A stretch of 64,000 bases of DNA, taken from positions 992,001-1,056,000 of the forward strand of contig NZ_CP030941.1 of NCBI RefSeq assembly GCF_036621415.1, in the 5' to 3' direction. The stretch comes from Nitratireductor thuwali. GTDB taxonomy: Bacteria > Pseudomonadota > Alphaproteobacteria > Rhizobiales > Rhizobiaceae. Positions within the stretch are counted from its first letter, which is position 1; each line of letters opens with the position of its first letter. A model generated the notes under the pieces. That model was not told the origin of the DNA. It saw only the letters and a list, made by a program, of their open reading frames with translations, and did not search any database. Made by a program: the position numbers and the translations under genes. This document shows, in pieces, positions 37,166 through 46,177 of this stretch.

Positions 37166-37840
37166 CTATTGCGGCCGCACCGGAATGCTGCGGGCCCGGT
37201 GCAGCAGGGAAACGACCTCCTCGTCGGATGTCTGCTCAAAATTCTCATAGTGGAGGCCCACCGCGCGAAACGCCTCAGGCGTGCTGAGACAGACGATCTC
37301 GTCCGCCTCTTGCGCCAGGGCCTCGATCGTGTCTGGCGGAGCAACGGGAACCGCGAGGATGATCCGCCTGGCGCCGGCCCTGCGGAGAGAACGCAGCGCT
37401 GCCTTGACGGTGCCGCCGGTCGCGATACCGTCGTCCACCAGGATAACCGTCCGGTCTTCGACCGGAACCGGCGGCCGGCCTTCCATATAGGTCTCCCGCC
37501 TCCGCTCGATTTCCGCCAGCTGCCGGTTCTTTTCGGCTTCCAGATAGTCGGACGAAGGCCGGACAATGCGCATTGCTTCCTCGTTAAGGACCACCTGGGG
37601 ATTGGCCCCGTCCACAACCGCCCCTATGCCGTATTCGGCATGACCCGGCGCGCCGATCTTGCGCACGATCAGTATATCCAGCGTCGCCCCCAACGCGCTG
37701 GCCACCTCGAATCCGACGGGCACGCCGCCGCGCGGCAGCGCTAGCACGAGCGGATTGGCGTCCGCATATTTCGCAACCGCAGTCGCAAGGCGGCGGCCGG
37801 CGTCTTGTCTGTCGGCAAAGACGTCCCGGGCTTCGAACAT
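37166..37840 (-). CDS. Phosphoribosyltransferase-domain protein
   Basis: The 224-residue protein has the type I PRTase signature VILVDDGIATGGT (about residues 129-141) and an N-terminal flexible-hood region with LALPRGGVPVGFEVASALGATLDILIVRKIGAPGHAEYGIGAV. Proteins of this kind occur next to or fused with dienelactone-hydrolase-like domains in many rhizobia and actinobacteria and have no confirmed substrate. Here the hydrolase gene ends three bases upstream, so the two proteins probably form one functional unit. Start well supported (GGGAGCTGAGGG). Confidence 0.88.
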   Translation of the reverse strand: MFEARDVFADRQDAGRRLATAVAKYADANPLVLALPRGGVPVGFEVASALGATLDILIVRKIGAPGHAEYGIGAVVDGANPQVVLNEEAMRIVRPSSDYLEAEKNRQLAEIERRRETYMEGRPPVPVEDRTVILVDDGIATGGTVKAALRSLRRAGARRIILAVPVAPPDTIEALAQEADEIVCLSTPEAFRAVGLHYENFEQTSDEEVVSLLHRARSIPVRPQ

Positions 37841-37843
37841 CCC

Positions 37844-38539
37844 TCAGCTCCCTGTTTTCGGGCGACCGAGATGAGCGAGGAACCACTCGGTCGCGTGTCG
37901 GACCACTTCATCGAGCGTGCCGGGCTCCTCGAAAAGATGCCCGGCGCCTTCCACGATGACGATGCGCTTTTCCGTCTGCAACGCCCGATGAGCGCGCTCG
38001 TTCATCTCGATGACCGGGCCGTCCAGGCTCCCTACCAACAGAAGCGTCGGCGCCCGGACCTGCGGAAGAACGTCGATCGCAAGATCCGGTCGTCCCCCGC
38101 GGGAAACCACGGCCGCGACGGGCGAGTCCGGTCGCGCCGCCGCCGTGAGCGCTGCTCCGGCACCGGTGCTTGCGCCAAAATAGCCGGGGACGAGCTTGGC
38201 CGTCTCCCGGCGGTCCTGCAACCACTTCGTCGCCAGATCAAGGCGCGAGGCAAGCAGATCGATGTCGAACACATTGCGTCTGTCGCGCTCTTCGGACGGC
38301 GTGAGCAGGTCCAGCAGGAACGTGCCCAGCCCCGCCTTCCGGAGCTGCGCCGCAACATGATTGTTGCGCGGACTGAGCCGCCCGATTCCGCTGCCGTGGG
38401 CGAAGATCACGATGCCGGTTGCCCCGTCGGGCACGCCGAGCAGGCCGGCAAGGCCCGCCGGCTCGACGCGAACCTCGACGACATCGCGTGCATTGGCGCC
38501 TGTTGCGGAAGCCGAACCTGTGTTTGCCCCGGTTGCCAT
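37844..38539 (-). CDS. DLH-type alpha/beta hydrolase paired with PRTase
   Basis: ATG at 38539 is chosen because GGGAGAA lies six bases before it. The 231-residue product has VIFAHGSGIGRLSPRNNHVAAQLRKAGLGTFLLDLLTP, the nucleophile elbow GASTGAG (about residue 120), an acid in LLLVGSLDGPV, and EGAGHLFEEPG with the catalytic His. It is the hydrolase half of the frequently fused or paired hydrolase/phosphoribosyltransferase unit. In other genomes this pair is linked to stress and dormancy genes; its biochemical role is unproven. Confidence 0.85.
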   Translation of the reverse strand: MATGANTGSASATGANARDVVEVRVEPAGLAGLLGVPDGATGIVIFAHGSGIGRLSPRNNHVAAQLRKAGLGTFLLDLLTPSEERDRRNVFDIDLLASRLDLATKWLQDRRETAKLVPGYFGASTGAGAALTAAARPDSPVAAVVSRGGRPDLAIDVLPQVRAPTLLLVGSLDGPVIEMNERAHRALQTEKRIVIVEGAGHLFEEPGTLDEVVRHATEWFLAHLGRPKTGS

Positions 38540-38982
38540 GGATACTTCTCCCGTCATGCTGACCCTTGCACAGATTACCGAGCGCTCGCTCCCGGCGCGG
38601 CTGCGCTAATCAAAACCTCCTCGCTGGCCGCGTTTGCTGGCCTCTCGCCGCCCAATCGCGATATCCGGCCAATGTTCCGATCCGGCAGGCGGCCCCAACC
38701 CTTCCGGCATCCGCTTCTCCTCCTCCGCTTCTCCTCCTTCCCAAGCCCGTCGATGGTCTCGACCTGGGGACCTTACACATCATGCATGGGCGCGCGACGC
38801 ATGAGCGCGCGGCCGCTGGGGAAGGCTGAGATCCAGGCGCCTCACCAGAGGCACACCGCCACGGAACAATGGGCATGGGAGCCTGTTAGGGCGGCAGCAT
38901 CAGGGTTCGACACCAGTGCTCCGCCCTATGCTCGGCAGACTGAAACATTCACTGCCCGCAGCCAACAGATCGGGAGGAAATC
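38540..38982. other. Intergenic stretch between divergent operons
   Basis: About 440 bases with no supportable gene. It separates the PRTase/hydrolase pair (reverse) from the redox/ebo operon (forward), so it should contain both promoters. No clear sigma-70 elements, repeats or RNA structures were found by eye. Confidence 0.4.
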
Positions 38983-40362
38983 ATGCAACGATTGCTAACT
39001 ACCGCCCTTTGGTCGGCAATTGTCCTGGCTGCCGCCCAGGCGCAGGATCAAGATGCGGGCCAGGCTTCAGACCAACGGCAGGGACCCGCCAGGCAGCAGG
39101 ACATCAATGTGGCCCGACCCGGTGAAAGCGGAACGCTTCCGGGCAACCCCTCCCTCGAGCTCAGGGAGGTGACCGGCGGTCTCGTCGACCCCGTCAATGT
39201 CGTGAGCGCCAGGGATGGCAGCGGCCGGCTCTTCGTGGTGGAACGCCACGGCGTGGTGCGCATCGTCGAAGACGGCAGCGTGGCCGAGCAGCCCTTCCTC
39301 GACATCAGCGATATCGTCCTTCCCTATTTCCTCGAACAGGGGCTGTACGACATCGAGTTCCACCCGGACTTCGAGAACAACGGCCATGTCTACGCGCATT
39401 TCGCCGAAACCTTGCGCAACGGTGATTCCCTCATCGTCCGCTATACGGTCTCGCAGGACAATCCCGGACAGATCGATCCCGACAGCGCCAAGCTGATCAT
39501 GCAGATCGATCAGCCCTGGGCCAACCACAATGGCGGCGAACTCGCCTTCGGCCCCGACGGCTATCTCTATATCGGCAGCGGCGACGGCGGCTGGGAAGGC
39601 GACCCGCTGGAGGCGGGGCAGGATCTCGGTACGCTTTTGGGCAAGCTCCTGCGCATCGACGTGAACGTGCCGGACGACAGCTACCAGGCCTATGCGATCC
39701 CGCCGGATAACCCCTTTGCCCGGCAGGCGGGCATCGTCGAGCTTTTTGGGATCACCGAAGAAGAGTTCGCGCAAATCCACACCGAAGCGCGACCGGAGAT
39801 CTGGGCATATGGCCTGCGCAACCCGTGGAAGTTCCACTTCGATTCTGAAACCGGTGATCTCTTTATCGCCGAGGTGGGACAAAACCACTGGGAGGAGATC
39901 AACTTCCAGCCCGCCGACAGCGAGGGTGGCGAGAACTATGGCTGGGATTTCCTGATGGGCACGCACTGCTTCCCCATCGAGGAGGAGAACTGCCCGCAAG
40001 TGGGCGTCCTGCCGGTCGCCGAATACGACCATGAGCATGGATGCTCCGTGATCGGGCTCGGCGTCTATCGCGGCGGGGAGATCGAGGGCCTCGACGGCGT
40101 CTATCTCGCCGGCGACTACTGCGCCGGCACGATCTGGGGTCTGGCGCGCGGCGAGGACGACCAGTGGGTCTTCCAGGAACTCGTTGCCTCCGGCGTGCAG
40201 CTTACCGGCGGCGGAACGGACGAGAACGGCGACGTCTACGTGACGTCATGCAACTGCAACTACGGCGGGCCGCTGCCGCAGGAGAACCCGGCCGGCACGC
40301 TGTGGCAGGTCGTTGCGGCCTCCGGCCAGGACTCCGATGCCACGGGGACAACCCAGCAATAG
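38983..40362 (+). CDS. PQQ-type soluble aldose sugar dehydrogenase
   Basis: The 459-residue exported protein (signal peptide ending near LAAAQAQ) belongs to the Asd/YliI-type soluble glucose dehydrogenase family. It is a six-bladed propeller with SLELREVTGGLVDPVNVVSARDGSGRLFVVERHGVVRI at the start, WANHNGGELAFGPDGYLYIGSGDGG around residue 185, and RPEIWAYGLRNPWKFHFD. These enzymes oxidise aldoses in the periplasm with PQQ and calcium. GGAGGAAATC precedes the ATG. It is the first gene of a forward transcript that continues through sodC, a cytochrome c and eboD-E-C, so its electrons could pass to the cytochrome. Confidence 0.87.
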   Translation: MQRLLTTALWSAIVLAAAQAQDQDAGQASDQRQGPARQQDINVARPGESGTLPGNPSLELREVTGGLVDPVNVVSARDGSGRLFVVERHGVVRIVEDGSVAEQPFLDISDIVLPYFLEQGLYDIEFHPDFENNGHVYAHFAETLRNGDSLIVRYTVSQDNPGQIDPDSAKLIMQIDQPWANHNGGELAFGPDGYLYIGSGDGGWEGDPLEAGQDLGTLLGKLLRIDVNVPDDSYQAYAIPPDNPFARQAGIVELFGITEEEFAQIHTEARPEIWAYGLRNPWKFHFDSETGDLFIAEVGQNHWEEINFQPADSEGGENYGWDFLMGTHCFPIEEENCPQVGVLPVAEYDHEHGCSVIGLGVYRGGEIEGLDGVYLAGDYCAGTIWGLARGEDDQWVFQELVASGVQLTGGGTDENGDVYVTSCNCNYGGPLPQENPAGTLWQVVAASGQDSDATGTTQQ

Positions 40363-40434
40363 CCGCTGAATGCAGCGGCCTCCGTCTTGCGGATGGCCGC
40401 TGCCGGTTTCCAACACGAAAAAAGGAGCAATTTA

Positions 40435-40986
40435 ATGAAACGAGCAGTCACATCGATCGCGGCGCTTGCCGCATGTCTCGCCTGCCCCGGCCTGGCCGCC
40501 GCACAGCAGGGCGAGACCTTGACGGCGGACGTGGTCAACAGCGAGGGGCAGTCGGTCGGCTCCGTGACCTTTGAGCAGGTAGAGCACGGCGTCGTAATCA
40601 CGGCCGATCTTTCCGACCTGCCGCCCGGCCCGCACGGCTTCCATATCCATGAGGACGGCGTTTGCGAGACACCCGACTTCCAGTCGGCCGGCGGGCACTA
40701 CACCCCGGAAGGCCATGCGCACGGCTTCGACAACCCCGACGGATATCACGTGGGCGACCTGCCGAACCTGCACGTGGCGGATGACGGCACGGCGACGGCG
40801 GAGTTCTTCAGCCCGCTTCTGACTTTGTCCCAGCCGGCGGAAGCCGCCGGGAACGGAACGCCGTACACGCTCCGGGACGAATCCGGGTCGGCGATCATGA
40901 TCCATGAAAGCGAGGACAACTACATGGATGCCGACAGCGCCGGCTCCCGGATCGCCTGCGGCGTCATCGCCGAGCCTCAGGGCTGA
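40435..40986 (+). CDS. sodC: Periplasmic Cu/Zn superoxide dismutase
   Basis: ATG 40435 with AAGGAGC upstream gives 183 residues: signal peptide (ALAACLACPGLAAAQ) and a bacterial SodC domain. The copper/zinc ligands appear in GFHIHEDGVC, GGHYTPEGHAHG, HVGDLPNL and the later MIHE; the final SRIACGVI closes the disulphide. It converts superoxide in the periplasm to peroxide. Its place between a sugar dehydrogenase and a cytochrome c, in front of the ebo genes, suggests protection of a periplasmic oxidation step rather than general defence; that is inference. Confidence 0.9.
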   Translation: MKRAVTSIAALAACLACPGLAAAQQGETLTADVVNSEGQSVGSVTFEQVEHGVVITADLSDLPPGPHGFHIHEDGVCETPDFQSAGGHYTPEGHAHGFDNPDGYHVGDLPNLHVADDGTATAEFFSPLLTLSQPAEAAGNGTPYTLRDESGSAIMIHESEDNYMDADSAGSRIACGVIAEPQG

Positions 40987-40997
40987 GGGAGGTGGCC

Positions 40998-41423
40998 TTG
41001 TATATCGGTGCCGAACTTTCGGCTAGAGGCAGGCGGGCCGCGGTGGCCGCCTGCCGCCTGGGCCTTTTGACGGCCGCCACCGGCCTTGCCTTCGTCGCAG
41101 CGGCCCACGCGCAGCCTTCCGCGGAAGAGATCTACCAGCGGCAGTGCGCTGCCTGCCACTCGCTGGAGCCTGGCCGCAATCTCCTGGGGCCGACGCTGCA
41201 CGACATTATCGGGCGCAAGGCCGGTGGTCTCGACAGCTTTGGCAACTATTCGGAGGCGCTGAAGGAATCGGATGTGATTTGGGACGCCGAGACGCTCGAT
41301 CCGTGGATCGAAGCGCCCAACGAGTTCATTCCCGGCAACCGGATGGTCTATCGCGGCCTCAAAGACGAGCAGCAGCGCGAGCAGCTCATCGACTTCCTGC
41401 AGGAACAGGACGGCGGCGGCTGA
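40998..41423 (+). CDS. Periplasmic c-type cytochrome (class I)
   Basis: A 141-residue product with a signal region (GLLTAATGLAFVAAAHA) and one haem c site CAACH (about residues 48-52). The distal part has GPTLHDIIGRKAG and NRMVYRGLKDE, the usual Met-ligand segment of class I cytochromes c. TTG 40998 is preferred as start (GGGAGG five bases upstream); GTG 40992 overlaps that site. The stop of sodC is 11 bases upstream and eboD begins 37 bases downstream, so it is tightly embedded. Likely electron carrier for the sugar dehydrogenase or an Ebo-linked oxidation. Confidence 0.87.
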   Translation: MYIGAELSARGRRAAVAACRLGLLTAATGLAFVAAAHAQPSAEEIYQRQCAACHSLEPGRNLLGPTLHDIIGRKAGGLDSFGNYSEALKESDVIWDAETLDPWIEAPNEFIPGNRMVYRGLKDEQQREQLIDFLQEQDGGG

Positions 41424-41460
41424 GGCGGAGCCCCGCCCCGGCAACAACGGAGGAAAGCTC

Positions 41461-42669
41461 TTGAGCGTCAATGCGTCCATGGTCAGAAACGCTGGCTCTG
41501 TGGAAGAGGTCCATTGGCAGCGCTTTTCCGTCCCCTTCGAATACCCGGTCGCCTTTTCGCGCGGGGTCTTCGGAACGTCCAATCCCGTCCTTGCCGAACT
41601 GATCGCGCGGACCGAGCCGGATAAGCCGCACCGTTGCCTGTTCTTCGTCGACGGCGGCCTGCTGGAGGCGCTTCCCCGGCTGAAGGAGCAGATAGAACTG
41701 TGGTGCCGGGCCTACGCCGACCGCATTGAGCTTGCCGCCAAGGTCATGCCGATCCCCGGTGGCGAGAGCGCGAAGGCCGAAGCCGCCCACCTCACCGCCG
41801 TCGAAGAAGCGGTCCTTGAGCATGGCATCGACCGGCATTCCTGCGTCGTCGCGGTGGGCGGCGGAGCGGTGCTCGATGCCGTGGGCCTCGGCGCGGCGAC
41901 CGCGCATCGCGGCGTCCGCCACGTCCGGGTGCCGACCACCGTCCTGTCGCAGAACGATTCCGGCGTGGGCGTCAAGAATGCGGTGAACTTCAAGGGGGTC
42001 AAGAACTTCATAGGCACCTTCGCGCCGCCCTGGGCGGTGGTGAACGATTTCGAGTTCCTGGAGCATCTGCCCCGGCGCGAGCGCATCGCCGGCATCGCCG
42101 AGGGGGTGAAGGTGGCGCTCATCCGCGACCGCGCCTTCTTCGAATGGATCGAAGCGAACGCGGCCCGGCTGACCGCCTTCGACCGGTCCGCCGAAGAACA
42201 CATGATCCGCCGTTGTGCGAAGCTGCACATGAAGCAGATCGCCGGGGGCGGAGATCCTTTCGAGCGCGGCTCGGCGCGCCCGCTCGACTTCGGCCACTGG
42301 TCCGCCCATAAGCTGGAGTCGCTGAGCGGCCACGCCGTGAACCATGGCGAGGCCGTCGCCATCGGCATTGCGCTCGATGCGCGGTATTCGGTGCTTGCCG
42401 GCCTTTTGCCGGATGGCGAGGAGGAGCGCATCGCAACGCTTCTGCAGAGCCTCGGCTTCCGGCTCTACCATCCGGCCCTTGCCGGGAGCGGCGAAGGCCG
42501 CCGGCCGGCCGTGCTTGCCGGGCTGGACGAGTTCCGCCAGCATCTGGGCGGCGAGCTTACCGTCACGCTCCTGAGCGCGGTCGGGATCGGCGTGGACGTC
42601 CATAGGATGAATCCAGATCTCGTCTGCCGCGCGCTCGAATGGCTGAAAAGACGGGAGGCGATGCGATGA
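41461..42669 (+). CDS. eboD: EboD, 3-dehydroquinate-synthase-like cyclase
   Basis: TTG 41461 has GGAGG seven bases upstream; 402 residues. The fold is that of the DHQ synthase/sugar-phosphate cyclase superfamily: NAD-binding VAVGGGAVLD, PTTVLSQNDSGVGVKNAVN, and the three metal ligands E in AEGVKVAL, H in DFGHWSAHKLE and H in NHGEAVAIG. In the shikimate enzyme the corresponding motif is NLGHTFGHAIE, so this is a distinct branch. In the ebo operon of cyanobacteria and endosymbionts, EboD is proposed to make a cyclic polyol-type intermediate. eboE starts inside its last codons (ATGA overlap). Confidence 0.9.
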   Translation: MSVNASMVRNAGSVEEVHWQRFSVPFEYPVAFSRGVFGTSNPVLAELIARTEPDKPHRCLFFVDGGLLEALPRLKEQIELWCRAYADRIELAAKVMPIPGGESAKAEAAHLTAVEEAVLEHGIDRHSCVVAVGGGAVLDAVGLGAATAHRGVRHVRVPTTVLSQNDSGVGVKNAVNFKGVKNFIGTFAPPWAVVNDFEFLEHLPRRERIAGIAEGVKVALIRDRAFFEWIEANAARLTAFDRSAEEHMIRRCAKLHMKQIAGGGDPFERGSARPLDFGHWSAHKLESLSGHAVNHGEAVAIGIALDARYSVLAGLLPDGEEERIATLLQSLGFRLYHPALAGSGEGRRPAVLAGLDEFRQHLGGELTVTLLSAVGIGVDVHRMNPDLVCRALEWLKRREAMR

Positions 42670-43853
42670 GCGCGGCGCGCGCGGGAGAGGCCCTGACTTA
42701 CTGTCTCAACATCCATCCTGCCGAGACGTGGGAGGAGATGCGCGCGGCGCTGACGGGTCCGGTGCTCAGGGTGCGGGACGGCTTCGCGCCGGATGGTCCG
42801 TTCCCGGTGGGTCTGCGCATCTCCGCCCGCGCGCTCGATGACCTGAAGAAGCCGGAGGCGCGCGCGGAACTGGCCGAACTCCTCCGGGCGGAACAGCTGA
42901 GGGCGGTGACGGTGAACGGCTTCCCCTACGGCCAATTCCACGGAACGCGCGTCAAGGAGGAGGTCTACCGCCCCGACTGGCGGGAGATCGAGCGGCTGCG
43001 CTACACGGTCGATCTCGCGGAACTGATGGCCGATATCGCGCCGCCCGGCGAGACCGTGAGCCTCAGCACCGTGCCGGGCTGCTTCCGGGCGCTCGCCGAC
43101 GGGGCGCAGGACGGCATTGCCGATCACTATCTCCAGGCGGCCGCCTATCTATTCGGGCTCGAGCAGAAGTCGGGGGTGCGCGTCGCGCTCGCCATAGAAC
43201 CCGAGCCCGCCTGCCTGCTCGAGACGATCGCGGAGACCTGCGCCTTCTTTAGGGAAAGGCTCTACAGCCCCTCGGCGCGGCTGCGCTTTGCCAAGCTTAC
43301 GGGGCTTTCGCCCGACGAGGCGCGGGATGTGCTGCCGCGCCATCTCGGCCTTTGCTACGACGTCTGCCATGCGGCCGTGGAGTTCGAGGATCCGGCCGAA
43401 AGCCTTGCGCTCCTGCGCGATGCCGGCGTGCCGGTGCACAAGCTCCAGCTCAGCGCCGCCCTGCGCGTGCCGGAGGTGAGCCCCGAGACGCGGCAGGCTC
43501 TCGGCAAGTTCGACGAGCCGACCTACCTGCACCAGGTCGTCGCCCGCCGCAACGGCGCCCTTTCCCGCTACACGGATCTGCGGCCGGCATTGTCCCGGGG
43601 CGCGGAGGCCGACGGAGAGGAATGGCGGGTGCACTTCCATGTGCCCATATTCCTCAAGGATCTCGGCGCCTTCGAGAGCACGCGCGATTTTCTGGCCCAG
43701 ATCCTCGCCCTCCACCGCGCCGAGCCGATTTCCAACCATCTGGAGGTGGAGACCTACACATGGGACGTGTTGCCGGAGGAACTGCGCCGGCAGAGCGTGG
43801 ACGAGGCGATCCTGCGCGAGCTCCGCTGGGTGAACGAGCAGCTCGGCGGGTGA
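42666..43853 (+). CDS. eboE: EboE, TIM-barrel metabolite-traffic protein
   Basis: The ATG at 42666 overlaps the eboD stop by four bases and follows GGGAGGCGATGCG. The 395-residue protein is an AP-endonuclease-2/xylose-isomerase-like TIM barrel as expected for EboE: YCLNIHPAETWEEMR near the start (conserved in EboE), TVNGFPYGQFHGTRVKEEVYRPDW, IEPEPACLLET, LGLCYDVCHAAVEFEDP (typical metal-binding D/H strand) and VHFHVPIF. EboE in Nostoc is needed for export of the scytonemin monomer; its biochemical activity is not known. Its stop overlaps the eboC start by four bases. Confidence 0.9.
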   Translation: MSAARAGEALTYCLNIHPAETWEEMRAALTGPVLRVRDGFAPDGPFPVGLRISARALDDLKKPEARAELAELLRAEQLRAVTVNGFPYGQFHGTRVKEEVYRPDWREIERLRYTVDLAELMADIAPPGETVSLSTVPGCFRALADGAQDGIADHYLQAAAYLFGLEQKSGVRVALAIEPEPACLLETIAETCAFFRERLYSPSARLRFAKLTGLSPDEARDVLPRHLGLCYDVCHAAVEFEDPAESLALLRDAGVPVHKLQLSAALRVPEVSPETRQALGKFDEPTYLHQVVARRNGALSRYTDLRPALSRGAEADGEEWRVHFHVPIFLKDLGAFESTRDFLAQILALHRAEPISNHLEVETYTWDVLPEELRRQSVDEAILRELRWVNEQLGG

Positions 43854-44698
43854 GCTTCAAGACGATCCTGCGGCTCGGGCGCGTTTCGAACCTGCCGACG
43901 GTGTGGAGCAATGCGCTTGCCGGCGCGGTGCTGGCCGCTGGCCTGCCGACCGCATCCTGGCCCATCCTTGCCGCTGCATTCGCGCTCACCCTCTTCTACC
44001 TCGGCGGCATGTGGCTCAACGACGCCTTCGATGCTGAGATCGACCGTGCGGAGCGGAAGGAACGGCCGATTCCGGCGGAAGAGATTGGGCGCGGCACCGT
44101 CTTCGCCGTCGGCTGGGCTCTGCTGGCGGGGGGCGTCGCCGTCGGGTTTCTCCTGGGTCCAAGCGCCGGACTTGCCGCTGCCGGCGTGGCGCTCGCGGTA
44201 ACGCTTTATGACTGGCTGCACAAAAAGACGCCGCTCAGCCCCCTGATCATGGGGACGACGCGGCTCCTAAGCTATGTTCTGGCGGCGCTGGCGGTCGGCC
44301 ATCTCCCGGCCGTCGTGCTTGCAGCGGGCGCCGGCCTCTTCGCCTATGTCGTCGGTCTCACCTATGCCGCGCGGCGGGAAGCCTCCAATGATCTGGGCGG
44401 CATCTGGCCGTTGGCGGCACTCGCCATCCCGCTCGTCTTTGCGGCCGCCCTTGCCGGCGGCGACCCCTTGGCGCTTGCCCTCTGCGGCGCGCTTCTTCTT
44501 ACGGTGGTCGCGGCCATATGGAGGCTGGTCCGGCGTGGTCCGGGGGACGTCCCGCGCGCCGTGGTGACGCTGATCGCGGGCATATCGCTTTACGATGCGG
44601 CGCTCATCGCTGCGGCGGGATTGCCGATCCTCGCTTTCATTGCCGCTATGGGCTTCGCTCTGACACTTGCGCTGCAGCGCCTCGCTCCGGGAACGTGA
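43850..44698 (+). CDS. eboC: EboC, UbiA-family prenyltransferase
   Basis: GTG 43850 overlaps the eboE stop (GTGA); 282 residues with about eight to nine membrane helices. The UbiA aspartate-rich motif is seen as NDAFDAEIDRAERKERPIP (about residues 57-75), followed by LYDWLHKKTPLSPLIMG and AARREASNDLGG, the weak second motif. The family attaches isoprenoid chains to aromatic or other acceptors in the membrane. With an IPP isomerase 3 kb downstream, a prenylated ebo product is plausible. Its 3' end overlaps that of the convergent eboF gene by 53 bases. Confidence 0.9.
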   Translation: MSFKTILRLGRVSNLPTVWSNALAGAVLAAGLPTASWPILAAAFALTLFYLGGMWLNDAFDAEIDRAERKERPIPAEEIGRGTVFAVGWALLAGGVAVGFLLGPSAGLAAAGVALAVTLYDWLHKKTPLSPLIMGTTRLLSYVLAALAVGHLPAVVLAAGAGLFAYVVGLTYAARREASNDLGGIWPLAALAIPLVFAAALAGGDPLALALCGALLLTVVAAIWRLVRRGPGDVPRAVVTLIAGISLYDAALIAAAGLPILAFIAAMGFALTLALQRLAPGT

Positions 44699-46085
44699 GA
44701 CGGTCGAACAGATGGGCGAGCACCAGCTTCTTGAAATCGACCGCCTTCACCGGCCCCTCAGGCATCAATTCCGGTTCTGAGCTGATAACCAGCGGGCCCT
44801 CCGCCGGGTTCTCTGTCAGCCGCCCATGGGTGCCCTTCACCAGATGCGTCGCGGAAGGCGAGATGATGTCCAGAAGCTGGCGGAAACCTGCCTTGCGCTT
44901 GGCAAGCTTGGCCGCGGCGGTCAGCTTCGGAAAACGGATCTCGGGATCGATGAACAGCTCGACGGGGTCGTAGCCGGGCTTTCGATGGATATCGACGGTG
45001 CGCGCGAAATCCGGCGCCTTCTCCTCATCAAGCCAATAATAATAGCTGAACCAGCGGTCGGGCTCGGCAATCGCAACAAGCTCGCCGGAGCGGGGATGGT
45101 CGAGACCGTTCGCCGCCTTCCCGTCCTCGTCCCATACTGCTTCAACGCCTTCCACATCTTCTATCAGCGCCTTCACCTCCGGGATGCGCGCGCGGTCCGC
45201 CACATACACATGGGCGATCTGGTGGTCCGCCACCGCAAAGGCCGCGCTCGCCCCGCAGTCCAGGATCTCGCGGCCATGCTCCTCCGGGCGCACGGCGATC
45301 AGCCCCGCCTCGCGCAGCGCTCGGTTGAGGTGTACGGCGTCTCGCGCCGGCGTGATGCCATACTCTGAGACGACGATCACGCGCCGCCCTGCCCTGTCCG
45401 CTTCCTCGATCAGCTCGCCGCAAAGCGCATCGATTTCCCTCAGGTCCTGGCGCAGGCGCGCGCTTTGGGGATCGGGCCCGAGCCGCTGGAGATTGTAGTC
45501 GAGATGCGGAAGATAGGTGAGCGTCAGCGTTGGGTCGCGCGTCTGCATGACATGGAGCGTGGCACGCGCGATCCACTGCGAAGAGGTGATGTCGGCCAGC
45601 GGCCCCCAGAACCGGAACAGAGGAAACTGGCCCAGTTTTTCGTCCAGTTCGTCGTGCAGTTCGGGCGGGTAGGCGTAATGGTCCGGGATCTTGCGGCCGT
45701 CGGCCGGGTACATCGGCCGCGGCGTGGCCGACCAGTCGGCGCTCGAATACATATTGTACCACCAGAACATCTTGGCGCAGGTGAAATCGGCATCGCGCCT
45801 GCGCGCCGCCTCCCAGATCTTCTCGCCCTCGACCAGATTGTTGGGCTGGCGCCACAGCATCACTTCCCGCAGATCGCGAAAATACCAGCCATTGGCGACG
45901 GCGCCGTGCCCGGAAGGCGGCAGGCCGGTGGTCAGCGTGGATTGCGCCGAGCAGGTGACGGCCGGCACCACCGTTTCGAGCGGGCGCATGGCACCCCGCT
46001 CGGAAAGCCGCTTCAGGTTCGGCGTGTCGCGGCCGACGAGCTGCGGCGTCAGGCCGACCGCGAGGATGACGAGGGTCTTGCGCAT
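44646..46085 (-). CDS. eboF: EboF-like phosphodiesterase (alkaline phosphatase superfamily)
   Basis: From ATG 46085 the product has 479 residues; the frame is open to 46154 without a better start. It belongs to the type I phosphodiesterase/nucleotide pyrophosphatase group: TPNLKRLSERGAMRPLETVVPAVTCSAQSTLTTGLPPSGHG (nucleophile region, residues 22-62), THLDY-like metal site in YLPHLDYNLQRLGP, and GTHGRLTENP near the end. Where classical members have 'SDHGM' this one has SEYGI, and the first strand is AVGLTP instead of DGLRP, so the metal sites are altered. It is the only reverse-strand gene of the cluster, convergent with eboC and divergent from eboA. Confidence 0.85.
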   Translation of the reverse strand: MRKTLVILAVGLTPQLVGRDTPNLKRLSERGAMRPLETVVPAVTCSAQSTLTTGLPPSGHGAVANGWYFRDLREVMLWRQPNNLVEGEKIWEAARRRDADFTCAKMFWWYNMYSSADWSATPRPMYPADGRKIPDHYAYPPELHDELDEKLGQFPLFRFWGPLADITSSQWIARATLHVMQTRDPTLTLTYLPHLDYNLQRLGPDPQSARLRQDLREIDALCGELIEEADRAGRRVIVVSEYGITPARDAVHLNRALREAGLIAVRPEEHGREILDCGASAAFAVADHQIAHVYVADRARIPEVKALIEDVEGVEAVWDEDGKAANGLDHPRSGELVAIAEPDRWFSYYYWLDEEKAPDFARTVDIHRKPGYDPVELFIDPEIRFPKLTAAAKLAKRKAGFRQLLDIISPSATHLVKGTHGRLTENPAEGPLVISSEPELMPEGPVKAVDFKKLVLAHLFDRLTFPERGAAAQVSERSP

Positions 46086-46177
46086 TGAACCGCAACGCAC
46101 GCCGGCGGCAGGAAGTTGCAACCGAAGCCGCTTCTCTGCGTTAGCGAGGATCATGTCGAATCAAGCGGGAGGAGAAA

